From NCBI RefSeq assembly GCF_037893015.1, contig NC_133661.1, positions 186,312,703 to 186,376,702 on the forward strand: 64,000 nucleotides of DNA, given 5' to 3'. The number at the start of each line of letters is the position of its first letter. The stretch's first letter is position 1. Under the pieces are notes generated by a model. That model was not told the DNA's origin and did no database searches. It worked only from the letters and a program-made list of their open reading frames with translations. Made by a program: the position numbers and the translations under genes. The stretch is from Macrotis lagotis. Lineage: Eukaryota > Chordata > Mammalia > Peramelemorphia > Peramelidae. Below are positions 45,176 to 57,440 of this stretch, piece after piece.

Positions 45176-46489
45176 AAACAATAGAACAAGGTTAAAAATA
45201 GATAGGGAAATACATATTTGAAGCAAATAAAATAGCTTCAAACTTGCTGCATAATATTCTTAGTTACTAAATGTATTATTAACTGAAGTCTAAGTACATA
45301 GTCTTAAATGAGATACTCATTTTCTAAGGGAGTAATAGTCATAGAACATGAAAATGCAATTTAAAAAACAAAATCACAAATGAGCAAGTTATTGGAAAAT
45401 AGGCATCTTTCCCAAAGACACATATATTTTAGCAACTCTCAAGTATAAAGTAATATCTACTAAACTGGTATTCATATGCTGATAATGGAATTGCTACTTT
45501 TTGAACCTTTTTTTGAAGCCCATTCTAAAAACTGCCTTTAGAATATTGTATGCCTTGTGTAACTTCTGCATCTACTACTTTCCATTTCCAGTCCTTTCCT
45601 TTTGGATTCATTTGCAATGTTCCCACCCCTCCACCCCCCCACCCCCACCCCTTCTTCAGGTATTTAGTTTGTTCTGTCTCCTTTTACTTTTTTCCTTACA
45701 AACAGAAGATGTTGATACCATCATAGTGTTCTCTGAAAACAGAAAAGGCTCTGGTGACATCATCAATTTATAATTGTAGTTCACATTTTGATTCACTCTA
45801 TGGTGAATCAGTTTTAAAGTGCTGCATAAACTGACACTTTCACTTTCACCCTTCTCTCTCTTTGGGGGATGAGAAGGGGAATACCAAAAAAGAAATATGT
45901 AGGCAAAGATGAGTCACAAAGTAGGGAAGACTTTGGAAAGACAAGGAACCTGTTGGAGGCCTATATCCTGGGAGTTTCTGGAATTAGGGAAACTTTTGTC
46001 ATTTTTTTACCAGATTATTTTAGGATCAATAGACTACCCTATCTGAGCACAGTTTCATCATTAACTTTCTCCCTCCATAATTATTTCTGTGGTCTCTCCT
46101 CCATTCCTTAACCAAGTATAACTCCAGTACCTTTGCTCCTCTCAAACTAACATTACAAATCGTCTCCACCTTTTCCTAAGGCTCTTAGGTGATTATTTTA
46201 CATATTCAGAAGCATTGCATATAATCACAACTAGTATTATTATTATTATTAGTAATAATAATATTTATTGTATTATTCATTTATTTATAATTATAATGCA
46301 ACAATATATTATTATATTATATATTTAAATTATTAATAAAATTACTATATTACTATATTATTAATAAAATTACATATTAGTACTAAATTGCCTAGTAATA
46401 TTGTCATAATTTAAAGCCTTATTTAAATTCCTAGAATGCATAAAGAAGGGCTAGAAAACTACTTCTAGGGGACCTTTTGGTTTTATTTA
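45176..46489. other. intergenic, no gene recognised
   Basis: A poly-C/CCACCCCC patch lies at 45620-45655 and a very AT-rich ATTATT/TATTAA patch at 46220-46400. Confidence 0.45.
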
Positions 46490-46593
46490 TTAATTCAATA
46501 GATTTTTTTTTGCTTTTGATTTTATTAATTTCTCCTTTAATTTAAAATTTTTTAATTTGGTATTTAACTGGGGATTTTTAATTTTTTTCTTAC

Positions 46594-46716
46594 TCTAATT
46601 TTTTTGTTTAGTTCATTTGTTTAGTTCATTTAGTTCTAATTTTTTTGTTTAGTTCATTTGTTTAGTTCATTTAGTTCTAATTTTTTTGTTTAGTTCATTT
46701 GTTTAGTTCATTTAGT
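46594..46716. repeat. 41-bp minisatellite, three copies
   Basis: TCTAATTTTTTTGTTTAG begins units at 46594, 46635 and 46676, an exact period of 41. It lies within the L1 ORF2 remnant. Confidence 0.9.
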
Positions 46717-47226
46717 TCATTTCACCAATTTATTCATGTAATCATTTAAAGCTATAACATATCCCCTGAGAGCCACTTTGAGTGAATCCCATAGGTTTTG
46801 GTATGTTGTTTCATTATTGTCATTATCTAGGATAAAATGGTTAATTCTTTCTATAATTTGTTTTTCGGTCCACTCATTTTTTAAAATGAGGTTATTCAGT
46901 TTCCAATTTGTTCTGGGTCTATATCTCCTTGGTCCAATATTGCATATGACTTTCATGGCGTTGTGATCTGAGAAAGATGTATTCACTATTTCTGCCTTTC
47001 TACAGTTGATCATTAGGTTTTTATGTCCTAGTACATGGTCAATTTTTGTATAAGTTCCATGTACTGCAGAGAAAAAGGTATATTCCTTTATATCCCCATT
47101 CAGTTTCCTCCATAAGTCTACCATATCTAATTTTTCTAACAATCTATTTACCTCCTTAACTTCTTTCTTGTTTATTTTATGATTTGATTTATCTAGATAT
47201 GAGAGTGGGAAGTTGAGGTCTCCCAC
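46717..47226 (-). pseudogene. L1 ORF2 endonuclease fragment, C-terminal part
   Basis: 169 open codons of the APE-type endonuclease of L1. MGDLN stands at the usual GDFN motif, then YTFFSAVHGTYTKIDHVLG, and SDHNA holding the catalytic Asp-His pair. It continues into the linker toward the reverse transcriptase. Separated from its N-terminal part (47510-47728) by a broken region, so it is not functional. Confidence 0.9.
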
Positions 47227-47509
47227 TAGTAGAGTTTTGGGGTCTATGTCTTCCTGTAGTTCTTTTCAGCTTCTCCTCTAAGCATTTGGATGCTGTCCCA
47301 CTGGGTGCATATATATTCAGTATTGAAATAACTTTATTGTCTATGGTACCTTTTAGGAGGATAAAGTTTCCTTCCTTATCTCTTTTAACACTATCTATTT
47401 TTGCTGCTGCTTTCTCTGAGATAAGGATTGCTACCCCTGCTTTCTTTACTTCAGATGAAGCAAAATATATTTTGCTCCAACCTTTTACTTTTACTCTGTA
47501 TGTATCTCT

Positions 47510-47728
47510 CTATTTCAAATGAGTTTCTTGTAAGAAGCATATTGTAGGATTCTGGTTTTTAATCCATTCTGCTATTTGCTTACATTTTAAGGGAGAGTTC
47601 ATCCCATTCACATTCAAAGTTATGATTACTAATTCTTTATTGCCCTCTATGTTATCTTTCCTCTGTTTGTATTTTCCCCCCTTTCCCCCCTTATCCATAT
47701 TCCCCAGTATTTTGTTTTTGAATACCAC
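47510..47728 (-). pseudogene. L1 ORF2 endonuclease fragment, N-terminal part
   Basis: ITLNVNGMNSP and CFLQETHLK are the first two conserved blocks of the L1 endonuclease, with the metal-binding Glu in QET. The frame is lost before 47226. Confidence 0.9.
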
Positions 47729-49095
47729 CCCTTTCAGTGTGTTTGCCCTCCTATATCACCCCCTCCCCTTCTTTCCCTTTTCCCTTTTCCCTTCCATTCC
47801 TTTTGTTAGTTCCCCTTTTTTCCCCACTCCCCCGCCTTTTCTCTGTCCCCTCTCCCCTTTACCCTTTTTAATACTTGAAAGGTTAGATGATTTTTAACTT
47901 AACTAAGTATGTTTAAGTTGACTTTAAGTCAAGTCTGATGAGAAGAAGATTCAGGTGTTTTTCCTCTCCTCCCTTCTTCCCCTCTATTATCATACATATT
48001 TTGTACCTCTTAGTGTAATGAGATTTACCCCATTCAGTCCCCTCCCTCCCTCCTCCTGTCTCCTTCCTGTCTCTCTTTTTAAGGAGGTAGTGTTTTTGAA
48101 ATCATTCTATCTGAGTCATAGAAAATTCTGAGTATCTGTCACTTCTAGCTAACTATATTCTATCCAATAGAGTTAAAATTCTTGAGAGTTATTAGAGTCT
48201 TTCTCCCAAGTGGGGTTAAAGCCAGTTATATCCCATTGGATAGCAGTCTCATGGATAGATCATGAATGTCCATCATTTCTTGCTAAGTATATTCTCTCTG
48301 TTAGAGTTACAATTCTCAAGATTTCTGAGAATCTTTTCCCCCCATGCTGGGATACAGTCAGTTTCTACTTATTGGATAGCAGTTTTTTTTTCCTTTTACT
48401 GCCCCTACTGCCCCCCCCCCCACCTTTTAAACCTTTTCATGTGTCTCTTGAATCTCCTATTTGATGTCCAAATTTTCTATTTAGCTCTGGTCTTTTCATC
48501 AGGAATTTTTGGAATTCTTCCATTTCATTAAATGTCCATCTTTTTCCCTGGAAGAGAAGGCTCAGTTTTGCAGGATAGTGGATTCCCAGCTGCATTCCAA
48601 GCTCCCTTGCTCTTTGAAATATCTTGTTCCAGGCCCTTAGATTCCTTAATGTTGATGCAAGCAGGTCCTGTGTGATCCTTACTGTGGCTCCTTGATATTT
48701 AAATTGTTTCTTTCTGGCTGCTTGCAGTATTTTCTCTTTTATCTGATAGGTCCAGAATTTGGCTACAACATTCCTTGGTGTTTACATTTTAGGATCCTTT
48801 TCTGGAGGGGATTGATGTATTCTTTCAATAACTACTTTGCCTTCTGGTTCCATGATATCAGGGCAGTTTTCCATTACTAGATTCTGTAATATTAAGTCCA
48901 GGCTTTTTGACTCTTCAATGTTTTCAGGAAGTCCAATATTTCTCAGGTTGCCCCTGCTCGACCTATTCTTGAGGTCAGTGGTTTTGCTGATTAAGTATTT
49001 TACATTTTTTTTCTATTTTTTGATTTTGTTTAACTGGCTCTTGCTGTCTCATGGAGTTATTAGTTTCTGCAGACTCCATTCTTTTTTTTGAGTTA

Positions 49096-49564
49096 TTAGT
49101 TTCTGCAGACTCCATTCTTTTTTTGGGGGGGAGGAGTTTTCTTCATTAACCTTTTGCAACTCCTTTCCAATTGGTCAATTATACTTTTGAAAGAGCTCTC
49201 CATTTGACCAGTTGAGGTTTTGAAAGAATTATTTTCTTTTTTGCGTTTTCCCAATTGAAGATCTGAGAGAATTATTCTCGTTTTGTATTTGTCAAATTGA
49301 TGATGTGAGAGATTTATTCTCATTTTGTATTTGTCCAATTGAGGGTCTGGGAGATTTATTCTCCTTTTGTATTTTTCCAATTGTACTTTCTAATGATTTG
49401 TTTTCTTGTTGCAAGGTATTAATTGTCTCTTCCAAATTTTCCAGTTGGTTTTTAAGTTCCTTCTCCTTCCTTATTTCTTCAAGGAAGTCTTTCTGTGCTG
49501 AAGACCAGATCATACTCTCCTCGGATGTTCTAGGTCTTTCTGAGTTAGGACCTTTCCCTTCCAA
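49096..49564 (-). pseudogene. L1 ORF1 coiled-coil fragment
   Basis: Two overlapping open frames (49564-49292 and 49380-49096) read as Glu/Lys/Leu-rich coiled coil (LKNQLENLEETINTLQQENK). Repeats of about 57 bp in the DNA (ATTTATTCTC..TTTTGTATTT) are visible at 49270-49380, so the coiled coil has internal repeats. The frames are shifted against each other. Confidence 0.75.
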
Positions 49565-50424
49565 GAATTTTTCTATGGATCCACCTTTCCTGCTGACCCT
49601 TCTTCATTTTGCTAAGACCTTGAGTTGGGGAGGGGCTGGTTCACAGGGGCTTGAGATCACTAGAGGCTTTACTCATTGAGTGCAATTTCTCTGGCTGTCC
49701 AGTAGGAGGTGCTGGTTGCTTTCTCTGGAGTGTTTGTGACCTTGATTGGCAAAAGGATTCTCCCTTAGCTTGAAGGGAGGGGTTGGAGCTATTGAATCCT
49801 TTTGCCTTCATTCAATGATGGGCTTTATTCTGGGGTGAGGTCATTCCTCCCCATATAGTCAGCTGGGCTTGTTGTTCTGCTCACACGCCTGTGCCTGAGG
49901 CAGAAGTAGTTTGCAATTGTTTGTTCCTGGAAGAGGTCTCAGCCTCAATGGAGGAGTGGACTCAGAGTTCCTCAGAGCAGAGGATCCCTGAGATGGTGTC
50001 TGCAGCTCTCCTGCACCAGAACTCTCCCCCCAGCCCTGTTGGCAAGCTCCAGGGAATCAGCACCAACACCAGTGCATCTGCTCCCTAGCTGACTCAAGCC
50101 CCTGCTGTCTAGCTCCACCCCTGATCCAGCAGGTCTGGCTCTTGGGCCCTCAGATTCCCTGGCTCCTATTCAGCCACTAATCTGGCTAATCTGGGGCTTA
50201 TCTGCCCTCTGCACCCAGAGTCACCTGCATGAATTCACCCAATGCTGCTGCAGGAGCAAATCCTGATGTAGATATTCTTTCTCCTGGTTTTTCTTTCTAG
50301 GTTTTGTGGTTCTGATTTCTGCTAAGAGGTTTGTTTCATATGATAGATGGGGAAAGATCAAGAGACTTTAGAACTGTGCTTGTCTTCTCTCCACCATCTT
50401 GACCCTAGACTACTTTCCAATGTT

Positions 50425-50572
50425 CCTTTTTGTAACAATGCAATGGGGTTAAATGACTTGTGAAGGTCACACAGCTAGATAATTATTAAGTGTCTGAGGT
50501 TGGATTTGAACTCCAATCCTCCTAATTCCAGGACCAGTGCTCTACTCACAGTACCACCTAGCTTGCCCTCTT
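50425..50572 (-). mobile_element. tRNA-headed SINE
   Basis: CAATGGGGTTAAATGACTTG to GTACCACCTAGCTTGCCC, reversed; a small internal deletion at TGACTTGTGAAGG. Confidence 0.85.
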
Positions 50573-51000
50573 TCCAGTTTTCCTAATAGATTTTGTTGAA
50601 TAGTGAGAGAAATACTTATTTCTCTCTTATATCAATAATAAGCTATTGAATTAGTATCAGGATATTTTTTTCTTATTTCCTCATTCAGGGATCAGAAACC
50701 AGTGGGTTGATCAGTTTCTGAAAGATATTGTTGATGGATGAGATTGCCTAAATCCTAGGGTACATGGTTTTCATTTCTGGGTTGGAGACCCCAATGAACT
50801 AGAAAACCTTACAAAGAATTTAGTCTAAGATGAATTTCAGGCCAAGTGTTCCACTCAGGCAGGTCCAAAGGAGGTGTAGATACTTTGTCTAGAATGCCCA
50901 CGGATAAGAGTGCTATGGTTTGCGATTGAACATAATCAAAATCAAATTTCCCAACCCTTCATTAGAGTATATTTGTCTCTCATTATAATATTTATTCTTA
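50573..51000. other. intergenic, no gene recognised
   Basis: Nothing supported; it may be an old part of the L1 that follows. Confidence 0.35.
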
Positions 51001-52480
51001 AGTGTTAACTACTTAGAATAGATTGCGCCTGGTCAGTAATATTCTACTCTTCTAAGGGTTTATAAGCATTAAGACATTTCTATGAATTGTCTTTGATTTT
51101 CCAGAGTGCCACTGTCCTGTTTTATTAATTGTCCATTGACATAATTAATAAAATAATTAATCATCTAGAAACTATGTCTCTCAAACTGTTTTTATATCAC
51201 AATAGTGAATTCTTCCAATAGCTGGAATCCGTGGATTTGTCAAATATCAGGCTATTGTACCCATTGATTTTGCATTTTGTTTACTGTTAACCTCTCTATT
51301 TCTAAGCTGATACCAATTTTTTTTAACAATTATAGCTCCAAGTTCTCTTATTTCCCACTTTAAAAAATTAAGTCCCTTGACATTCCTGATTTTTTGTTCC
51401 TTTGGATGAATTTTGTCATTATTTTTCCAAGCTTTCTAAAATAATCATTTGTTAGTTTAATTTGTATAGCACTCAACAAATAAATTAATTTAGATAGCAT
51501 TATTATTTTTGTTATTTGACTCAGCCTATTCTTGAGTAATTTATGCTTCTTCTATCATTTATAATTTTATTTGTGTAAAGAATGTTTTGCAATTGTATGT
51601 ATACACACGTATATATATAGATAGATAGATAGATATGTATATATCTATATATATGTACAGGCAGACTTCTAAGTATTTTATGCTTCCTAAAGTTGTTTTC
51701 AATGGAAAGTGTCTTTCTATTTCTTTCAGTGTGTGTTTTTATGGATGTATACAAAAATATTAATGATTTATGTGGGTTATTTTTTTATGTTCTGCAACTT
51801 TAATTAAGCTATTAATTGTTTCAATATGTTTTTTATTTAGTTCTCTAGGATTCTTAAGGTAAACTGTTATATCATCTTCAAAAAGTGATAATTTTGTTTC
51901 CTCTCAGTTTATGTATATTTCTTCAATTTCTTTTTTTGTCTTATTGTTATTGCTAACTCTTCTAGTACCATATTTTGTAATAATGGTGATAATGGACACG
52001 CTTCTTTACTCCTGATATTATTGGAAAGTCCTCTAGTTTATCTATATTAGATTATGTTAAATTTAGTTTTAGATACATATTTCTTTCTTTTTTCTTTTTT
52101 TTAGGTTTTTTTGTGAGGCAATGGGGTTAAATGGCTTGCTTGCCCAGGGCCACACAGTTAGGTAATTATTAAGTGTCTGAGGCTGGATTTGAACACAGGT
52201 ACTACTGAGTCCAGGGTTGGTGCTCTATCCACTGCAACACCTAGCCACCCCCCAGATACATATTTCTTATCAATAAGGAATATCAATATTTTATCAAATT
52301 AAGGAATACCAGTATATCCATTTCTATAATTTCACAAGCTTTAATAGGAATAGTTGTCATATTTGATATTATTATGAGCAGTTATATTAATAGTTTTCCC
52401 AATATTTAATCAACCCTAAATTCCTGATATAAATTCAAGTGATCATAGCATGTAATCTTTTTGATATATTGCTGTAGTCC
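51001..52480 (-). mobile_element. L1 ORF2 fragment (reverse-transcriptase region), split by a SINE
   Basis: Runs such as GATTTATGTGGGTTATTTTT, TCTCTAGGATTCTTAAGGTA, TAATGGTGATAATGGACACG and CCTGATATAAATTCAAGTGA are the reversed marsupial L1 reverse-transcriptase region. No open frame survives. TA-rich microsatellite at 51605-51655. Confidence 0.75.
52086..52253 (-). mobile_element. tRNA-headed SINE with perfect 15-bp target duplication
   Basis: AGATACATATTTCTT is identical at 52071-52085 and 52254-52268; inserted into the L1 fragment. Confidence 0.93.
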
Positions 52481-52937
52481 TCCTGCATGGAACTCTGCTA
52501 ATGAATTTCTTTTCAGAGTGATTAATTGGAACATTATCTCCTCTCCATCATCAGCTACTCCAAAGTTTTTAAGTCCTGGACTAGAACCCTGGTTTTATAT
52601 TTACTATCATCCTTTCTCAAGTAGTTTGGATTCAGTTAAGACTGCTACTGACTCCAGGACCAATCTCCTGTTCTCATCAAATACCTGGGTACATTTGATC
52701 AGAAAAAACAATCACAAAGAAGTCAAAAGAAACAGGTATGAAAATTCTGACTCAGCAGTCAATTATAACATCGTAAAAGCAGTCACTAATTCAGAGTTTT
52801 TTTCTAAGTGACTCTATGTTTCCACCTGCTTATCTTTGGGAAGAATGATCCTATAAGAGAGGGCAGTGTGCTTTAATGAGTAATTACTAATTGTGTCTCC
52901 TTATATTCATAATTCCATATCCTCATAATATATACTT
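52481..52937. other. intergenic, no gene recognised
   Basis: A 116-codon + frame at 52461-52811 straddles the L1 end and has no domain pattern. Confidence 0.35.
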
Positions 52938-53270
52938 GGCAGGAGTTGTCAAACATGCTCATGTGCCCCATCTCCACATTGCAAATGTGAACCAATCAAA
53001 ATGCTTAGGGAGGAATGGAAGCAATTCCTCATGATTATATGGTTCAATCAAAATACCTTTGCTCTTATATGGAAGATCCTTATTCTTGTCTATAAAGGCA
53101 GTTTCTCTTTGAAATCCCTGGTTAGCTCTGCAGCTAGCCCATCAACTCTTTTCTATCTTGTTGTTTTAATAAAATACTTTTTAAGTTTCCCTTCCTGAGT
53201 TTTGCTCTTTACTCAAGGAAAAGGTCCAAAACTAGAATTTTCTTTTTAATAATCTGGTGATCCTGACTAA
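52938..53270 (+). repeat. probable solo LTR
   Basis: In order on the + strand: CCAATCAAAA (52992), TATAAAGG (53091) and AATAAA (53168-53173) followed by a U5-like TTTCCCTTCCTGAGTTTTGC. This is the compact layout of a retroviral LTR. Exact ends and target duplication were not found. Confidence 0.5.
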
Positions 53271-53327
53271 TGAAAAGTCAGTAGAAGACTTACTCTGTTA
53301 CCAACCCCTTATTGGTGCTAGCACTCT

Positions 53328-53455
53328 ATTTGCCTCAGTTTTCTCATCTGTAAAAATAAACTAGAAAAGGAAATAAGCAAACCATTCCAGTATCTTTGAC
53401 AAGAAAATCACAAATTGGGTAAAGAAGAGTTGTACATAACTGAAAAGACTGAACA
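53328..53455 (+). mobile_element. CORE-SINE 3' part with RTE-type end
   Basis: TTGCCTCAGTTTTCTCATCT, AACCATTCCAGTATCTTTGA and ACATAACTGAAAAGACTGAA are the forward form of the ends seen reversed at 4800 and 26520. Confidence 0.75.
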
Positions 53456-53767
53456 AAAAGCAGCTTCCATATAAGCAAATGTACTATGATTAGATCATGT
53501 GATCATGAGAAGGTGAGATTAGTGCCCTCTCAGATTCTCCCTAAGTATTTCATTTGGTCCACAATTCTTTTTTTTTAAATTTATTTATTTATTTAAATTT
53601 AATATTTATTGTCATTTTGTACAATTAATGTTATTTTTACATTAGTGAAATATTCTTGCTTAAGAGTAAACGAAATACCCCCTCCCCCCATAAATATAGA
53701 CTTGCTTCAGCGATAAAGTAAAGGGGAGAGAAAAAAAATTAAAATAAAAAATAATAGTAATAATTGT

Positions 53768-53905
53768 AGGTATGGCCAGGTGGCGCAATGGATGGAGCAC
53801 CAGCCCTGGAGCCATGAGCACCCGAGCCCACATCCCGCCCCATACACCCAACAATCACCCAGCCGTGTGATATGCAAGCCACCCAAACCCCACTGCCCTG
53901 CAAAA
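53768..53905 (+). repeat. SINE-derived module 1 in the L1-like 3' region
   Basis: GGCCAGGTGGCGCAATGGAT to AACCCCACTGCCCTGCAAAA, a diverged tRNA-headed SINE; also present (reversed) at 34398 and 36985. Confidence 0.75.
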
Positions 53906-53964
53906 AATCAAAAAAAAAAAGGGAAAAAAAAGATCCCAAATAAAATAAAATAGTAATAATAGTA

Positions 53965-54110
53965 GGGGTGGCTGGGTGGTGGACAGAGCATTGGCCCTTG
54001 AGCCAGGAGCACCCGGGTCCAAATCCAGCCTCAGACACCCAAGGATCACCCTGCTATGTGGCCCCAGGCAGGGCACCCAGCCCCATTTGCCCTGCACCCC
54101 CCCAAAAAAA
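53965..54110 (+). repeat. SINE-derived module 2 in the L1-like 3' region
   Basis: GGGGTGGCTGGGTGGTGGAC through CAGCCTCAGACACCCAAGGA to CCATTTGCCCTGCACC. Confidence 0.75.
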
Positions 54111-54302
54111 ATAATAATAATAAAAATGTGCTTGAGTCTTTGTTCCTGTTGCAGGTGGGTCACATTCTTTATGATAAGTCCATGGCAAAAGTTACTTCCA
54201 TATTTTTCCACCGCTGCCATTGATGATCGCAACTCCCTCCTTTCGTATTTCTCCACTACCATATACTATATTTCCTCTCTCCTTTCACTCTGACTCTGCT
54301 GT

Positions 54303-54460
54303 AGGGTAGCTGGGTGGTGCAGCAGACAGATCCCCAGCTCTGGGGCCAAGAGACCCTAAGCCCCCATACCACCTCTTAGGCCCAGCATCCACCTGGCCCT
54401 ATGGTCCCAGACAGACCATCCAATCCCAGCCCCTTGCAAGAAGTAAAAAAGAAAATGTGT
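54303..54460 (+). repeat. SINE-derived module 3 in the L1-like 3' region
   Basis: GGGTAGCTGGGTGGTGCAGC to CCTTGCAAGAAGTAAAAAAG, followed by AAAATGTGTTATATCTGAC. The same module with the same flank is at 9757-9915. Confidence 0.75.
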
Positions 54461-55129
54461 TATATCTGACCACTCCCCCCCCCCATGGTCCATCCTCTCC
54501 TCCATCACTCACATCCCCCCCTTCCTCCTGTCCCCTCACTCTCCTTCTTACTCCAGATGTCTATACCCCATTGAGTATATATGCTGTTTCCTCTCCTAAC
54601 CACCTCTGATGAGAGGGAAGATTCCCTCATCCCCCCTTGCTTTCCCCCTTCCGTATCATTGCAATAGCTCATTGTAATAAAGAAAAATCTTATTATATGA
54701 AATATCTTGGCCTATTCCCCCTCTCCTTTTTCTTTCTCCCATTACATTTCCCCTTTTTTTATTGACTCCATTTTTACACCATATTTTATCTTCAAATTCA
54801 GCTTTCTCTTTTGCTTCAACTATAAAAGCTCCCTCTACCTGCTCGATTAACTGAGATTATTAGTATTATCAGTGTCATTTTTCTATGCAGGAATACATGC
54901 AGTTCATCATCATCATTAAGTCCCTCATATTTTCCCATTCTCCTCCACTCTCTATGCTTCACCTGAGTCCTGTATTTGAAGATCAAACCTTCTGTTCAGC
55001 TCTGGCCATTCCAAAAGGAACATTTGAAATTCCCCTGGTTCATTGAAAATCCATCTTTTTCCCCTGGAAGAGGACATTCAGCCTTGCTGGGTAGTTGATT
55101 CTTGGCTGCATTCTAAGCTCTTTTGCCTT

Positions 55130-55507
55130 CTAGTATATTATATTCCAAGCCCTACAAACTTCCAATGTAGTTGCTACTAAGTCCTGTGTAATCCTGACTG
55201 CAGCATCACGATATTTGAACTGTGTCCTTCTGGCTGCTTGTAATATTTTCTCCTTGACTTGGGAGTTCTGGAACTTGGCTATAATATTCCTAGGGGTTGG
55301 GTTTTGGGGATCTCTTTCTTGGGGGGATTGGTGGATTCTCTCCATTTCTATTTTGCCCTCTGCTTCTAGAATATCAGGGCAATTTTCCTGTAGTAATTCT
55401 TTGAAAATGATGTCAAGGCTCTTTTCCTGATCATGACTTTCAGGTATTCCAATAATTTTTAAATTATCTTTTCTAAGTCTGTTTTCCCATATCAGTTGTT
55501 TTTCCAA
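55130..55507 (-). pseudogene. L1-type ORF1 protein fragment, RNA-binding region
   Basis: 125 open codons containing RLRKDNLKIIGIPES, ERIHQSPQERDPQNPTPR and RNIIAKFQNSQVKEKIL, the conserved RRM/C-terminal blocks of the L1 ORF1 RNA-binding, trimeric protein. It is in a different frame from the coiled coil at 55680-55997, so the full ORF is broken. Confidence 0.9.
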
Positions 55508-55679
55508 TGAGATATTTCACATTTTCTTCTAATTTTTCATTTTTTTGGGGGGTTTTGAAGTATTGATTTCTGATTTCTGGTAAATTCATCAATCTCCCTG
55601 AATTCTATTCTTTGTCTGAATGATTTGTTCTCTTCAGAGAGTTTTCATATCTCTTTTTCCGTCTGGCCAATTTTGCTTT

Positions 55680-55997
55680 TTAAAGCATTCTTCTCCTCAA
55701 TAACTTTTTGAACTGTTTTATCCATTTGAGCATGCTATTTTCTTCAGCATTTTTTTGGATTTCCTTGACTAAGCTGCTGACTTCATTTTCATGTTTTTCC
55801 TGAATCTCTCTCCTTTCTTTTCCCAGTTTTTCTTCCAACTCCCTCATTTGATTTTCAAAGTCTTTTTTGAACTCTGTCATAGCCTGAGCCCAATTTCTGT
55901 TTTTTCTTGGAGTCTTTAGATGCAGGAGCTTGTGCTTCTTCATCTTCAGACTGAATATTTTGATCCTTCTTGGGCTCATATGCAAAATATTTTTCAA
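55680..55997 (-). pseudogene. L1-type ORF1 protein fragment, coiled coil
   Basis: 105 open codons rich in Lys/Glu, with heptad-like FENQMRELEEKLGKERREIQ; the N-terminal trimerisation coiled coil of ORF1p. A frameshift separates it from the RNA-binding part. Confidence 0.82.
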
Positions 55998-56716
55998 TGT
56001 TGTTCATCTTTTTTCTCTGCTTGCTCGTTTTCCCAGCCTAAGCCTGTTTTGTGGTGCTTCCTGAGCTTTTGGGACAATCCCACAAGGATCTCAATGTGTG
56101 AGGCTCTGTCCTCCCTCCTGGTCTGTGAATGACCACATGTGCCCCCCTCTGCCATGTTGCTGAGGTGGGGGGGCCCTGCTGTTGTATGGGGGGGGGCCTA
56201 GACTGGGATCAGGATCTGAATGTGTTCAGAGCCCCAGAGTCCTGTTCCAGGGGCAGAGGACAAAGCTCTGCAGTCTCTATCTCTCTTCACTCCCCTCCCT
56301 AGGTTCAATGGGCTCATGCCCTGGGGGCTCCTGCTTACCAGCTCAGCTGCTTCTGTTTCCTGGATCTGGACAAGCTGCTAGCTGTGTGCCCTGAGGGCTG
56401 GGCTTTCTGTGCTCACTCTGGCAGAGGTCCCCTGCTGTTCCTCCAATTTGTGCCAGTGCTCCCCTTGGTGTAGCTCGGGGAAACTCCCCCGCTCCTGTGA
56501 GCAGGGGCTCCCAGCGCCCTGGGGCTGCCTCCAGGAGGCTGAAGTTCTTTCACTCTGGCAGGCCACCTCTGGTGGGCTGCCCCTCCGACCCAGGGGAACA
56601 GAGCCTTTCTGCTCCTTTGCAGGTTACCTTGAGTAGGAGAACTGTTTCACTGGGTCCCTCTGTGGGTTCTGTCTCTCAAAAATTTAGTTAGAGTCCTTAG
56701 CTTATGAGTTTTATGA

Positions 56717-56921
56717 AGGGGGCAGCTAGGTGGTGCAGTGGATAAAGCACTGGCCCTGGAGTCAGGAGTACCTGGGTTCAAATCCGGTCTCAGACACTTG
56801 ATAATTACCTAGCTGTGTGGCCTTGGGCAAACCACTTAACCCCATTTGCCTTGCAAAAAAAAACCCTAAAAAAAAAATTCAATCAGAGGGAAGGACAAGA
56901 GGCTAGAAGGTATTGATAGGG
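56717..56921 (+). mobile_element. SINE insertion in the L1-like leader, with extra 3' flank
   Basis: A near-consensus SINE (56719-56878) ends in an A-rich tail. About 43 further bases follow before the right copy of the flanking repeat TATGAGTTTTATGA (56703-56716 and 56922-56935). Confidence 0.75.
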
Positions 56922-57084
56922 TATGAGTTTTATGAGAGAGCACCTAAGACAGAATCTGTTCTTGTCACCATCTTGGCTCCACCTCTCCTCATCCATCTTT
57001 GATGTCCACCAGATTCACCCATCTCTCTCACTTATGACTGCAAGAAGAAGTCACATTTCAGCAAACAATCTCAGGAGAAGAGAT

Positions 57085-57440
57085 AAACCAAGCTGAGGAT
57101 AGCTGATAGGCCTTAACTGCTCAGTGAGTTGGGTATATCTACTCCAAGCATATGAAGATTTTCTTTGGCAGAATGGGAATGTGAACATAATTTTATTAGG
57201 ACTTTCTTGAAGTCAGCTGAAGCAGGTGACCTGCTTGGTCAGGCACTAAAGGCATCCATTTCATCTATTGTATCCTGGAAGATACAACTGTATCACCAAT
57301 TGTCTTGACTTTTGTCCTGCCACTGGACTTCTGAAAACCCATAAAGAGGAAGTGAGGAAGACAGCTTTATACAACTCTGCTTCACTTACAGCCAATCACA
57401 TGCAAGTCAAGACGTCATTGATCTTTGAAAATGCAGGATA
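57085..57440 (+). repeat. interspersed repeat with MAR1-like tail and a different head
   Basis: Second copy of the family at 31185-31570; ends CAAGTCAAGACGTCATTGAT near 57420. Confidence 0.6.

Larger units (their letters stand above)
46490..50408 (-). mobile_element. L1 with complete 5' end, truncated within ORF2
   Basis: On the minus strand it starts at the GGGTCAAGATGGTGGAGAGA signature (about 50408). A GC-richer leader follows (50400-49680), then a degenerate ORF1 (about 49600-48500), a pyrimidine-rich inter-ORF region, and ORF2 from its endonuclease start (47728) to about 46490, where the rest of ORF2 is missing. Frameshifts break both frames. Confidence 0.82.
53570..56985 (-). mobile_element. 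long L1-like element without ORF2 (HAL1-like)
   Basis: On the minus strand: 5' signature GGAGCCAAGATGGTGACAAG (56980), GC-rich leader, ORF1 (about 56000-55010), an inter-ORF-like pyrimidine-rich segment (54900-54460), three SINE-derived modules, and the 3' tail TTTACTCTTAAGCAAGAATA (53680-53640). No endonuclease or reverse transcriptase is present. The layout equals 17684-19500 on the other strand, and its 3' half equals 9436-10351. Together these copies argue for a non-autonomous half-L1 family moved by L1. Confidence 0.7.
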
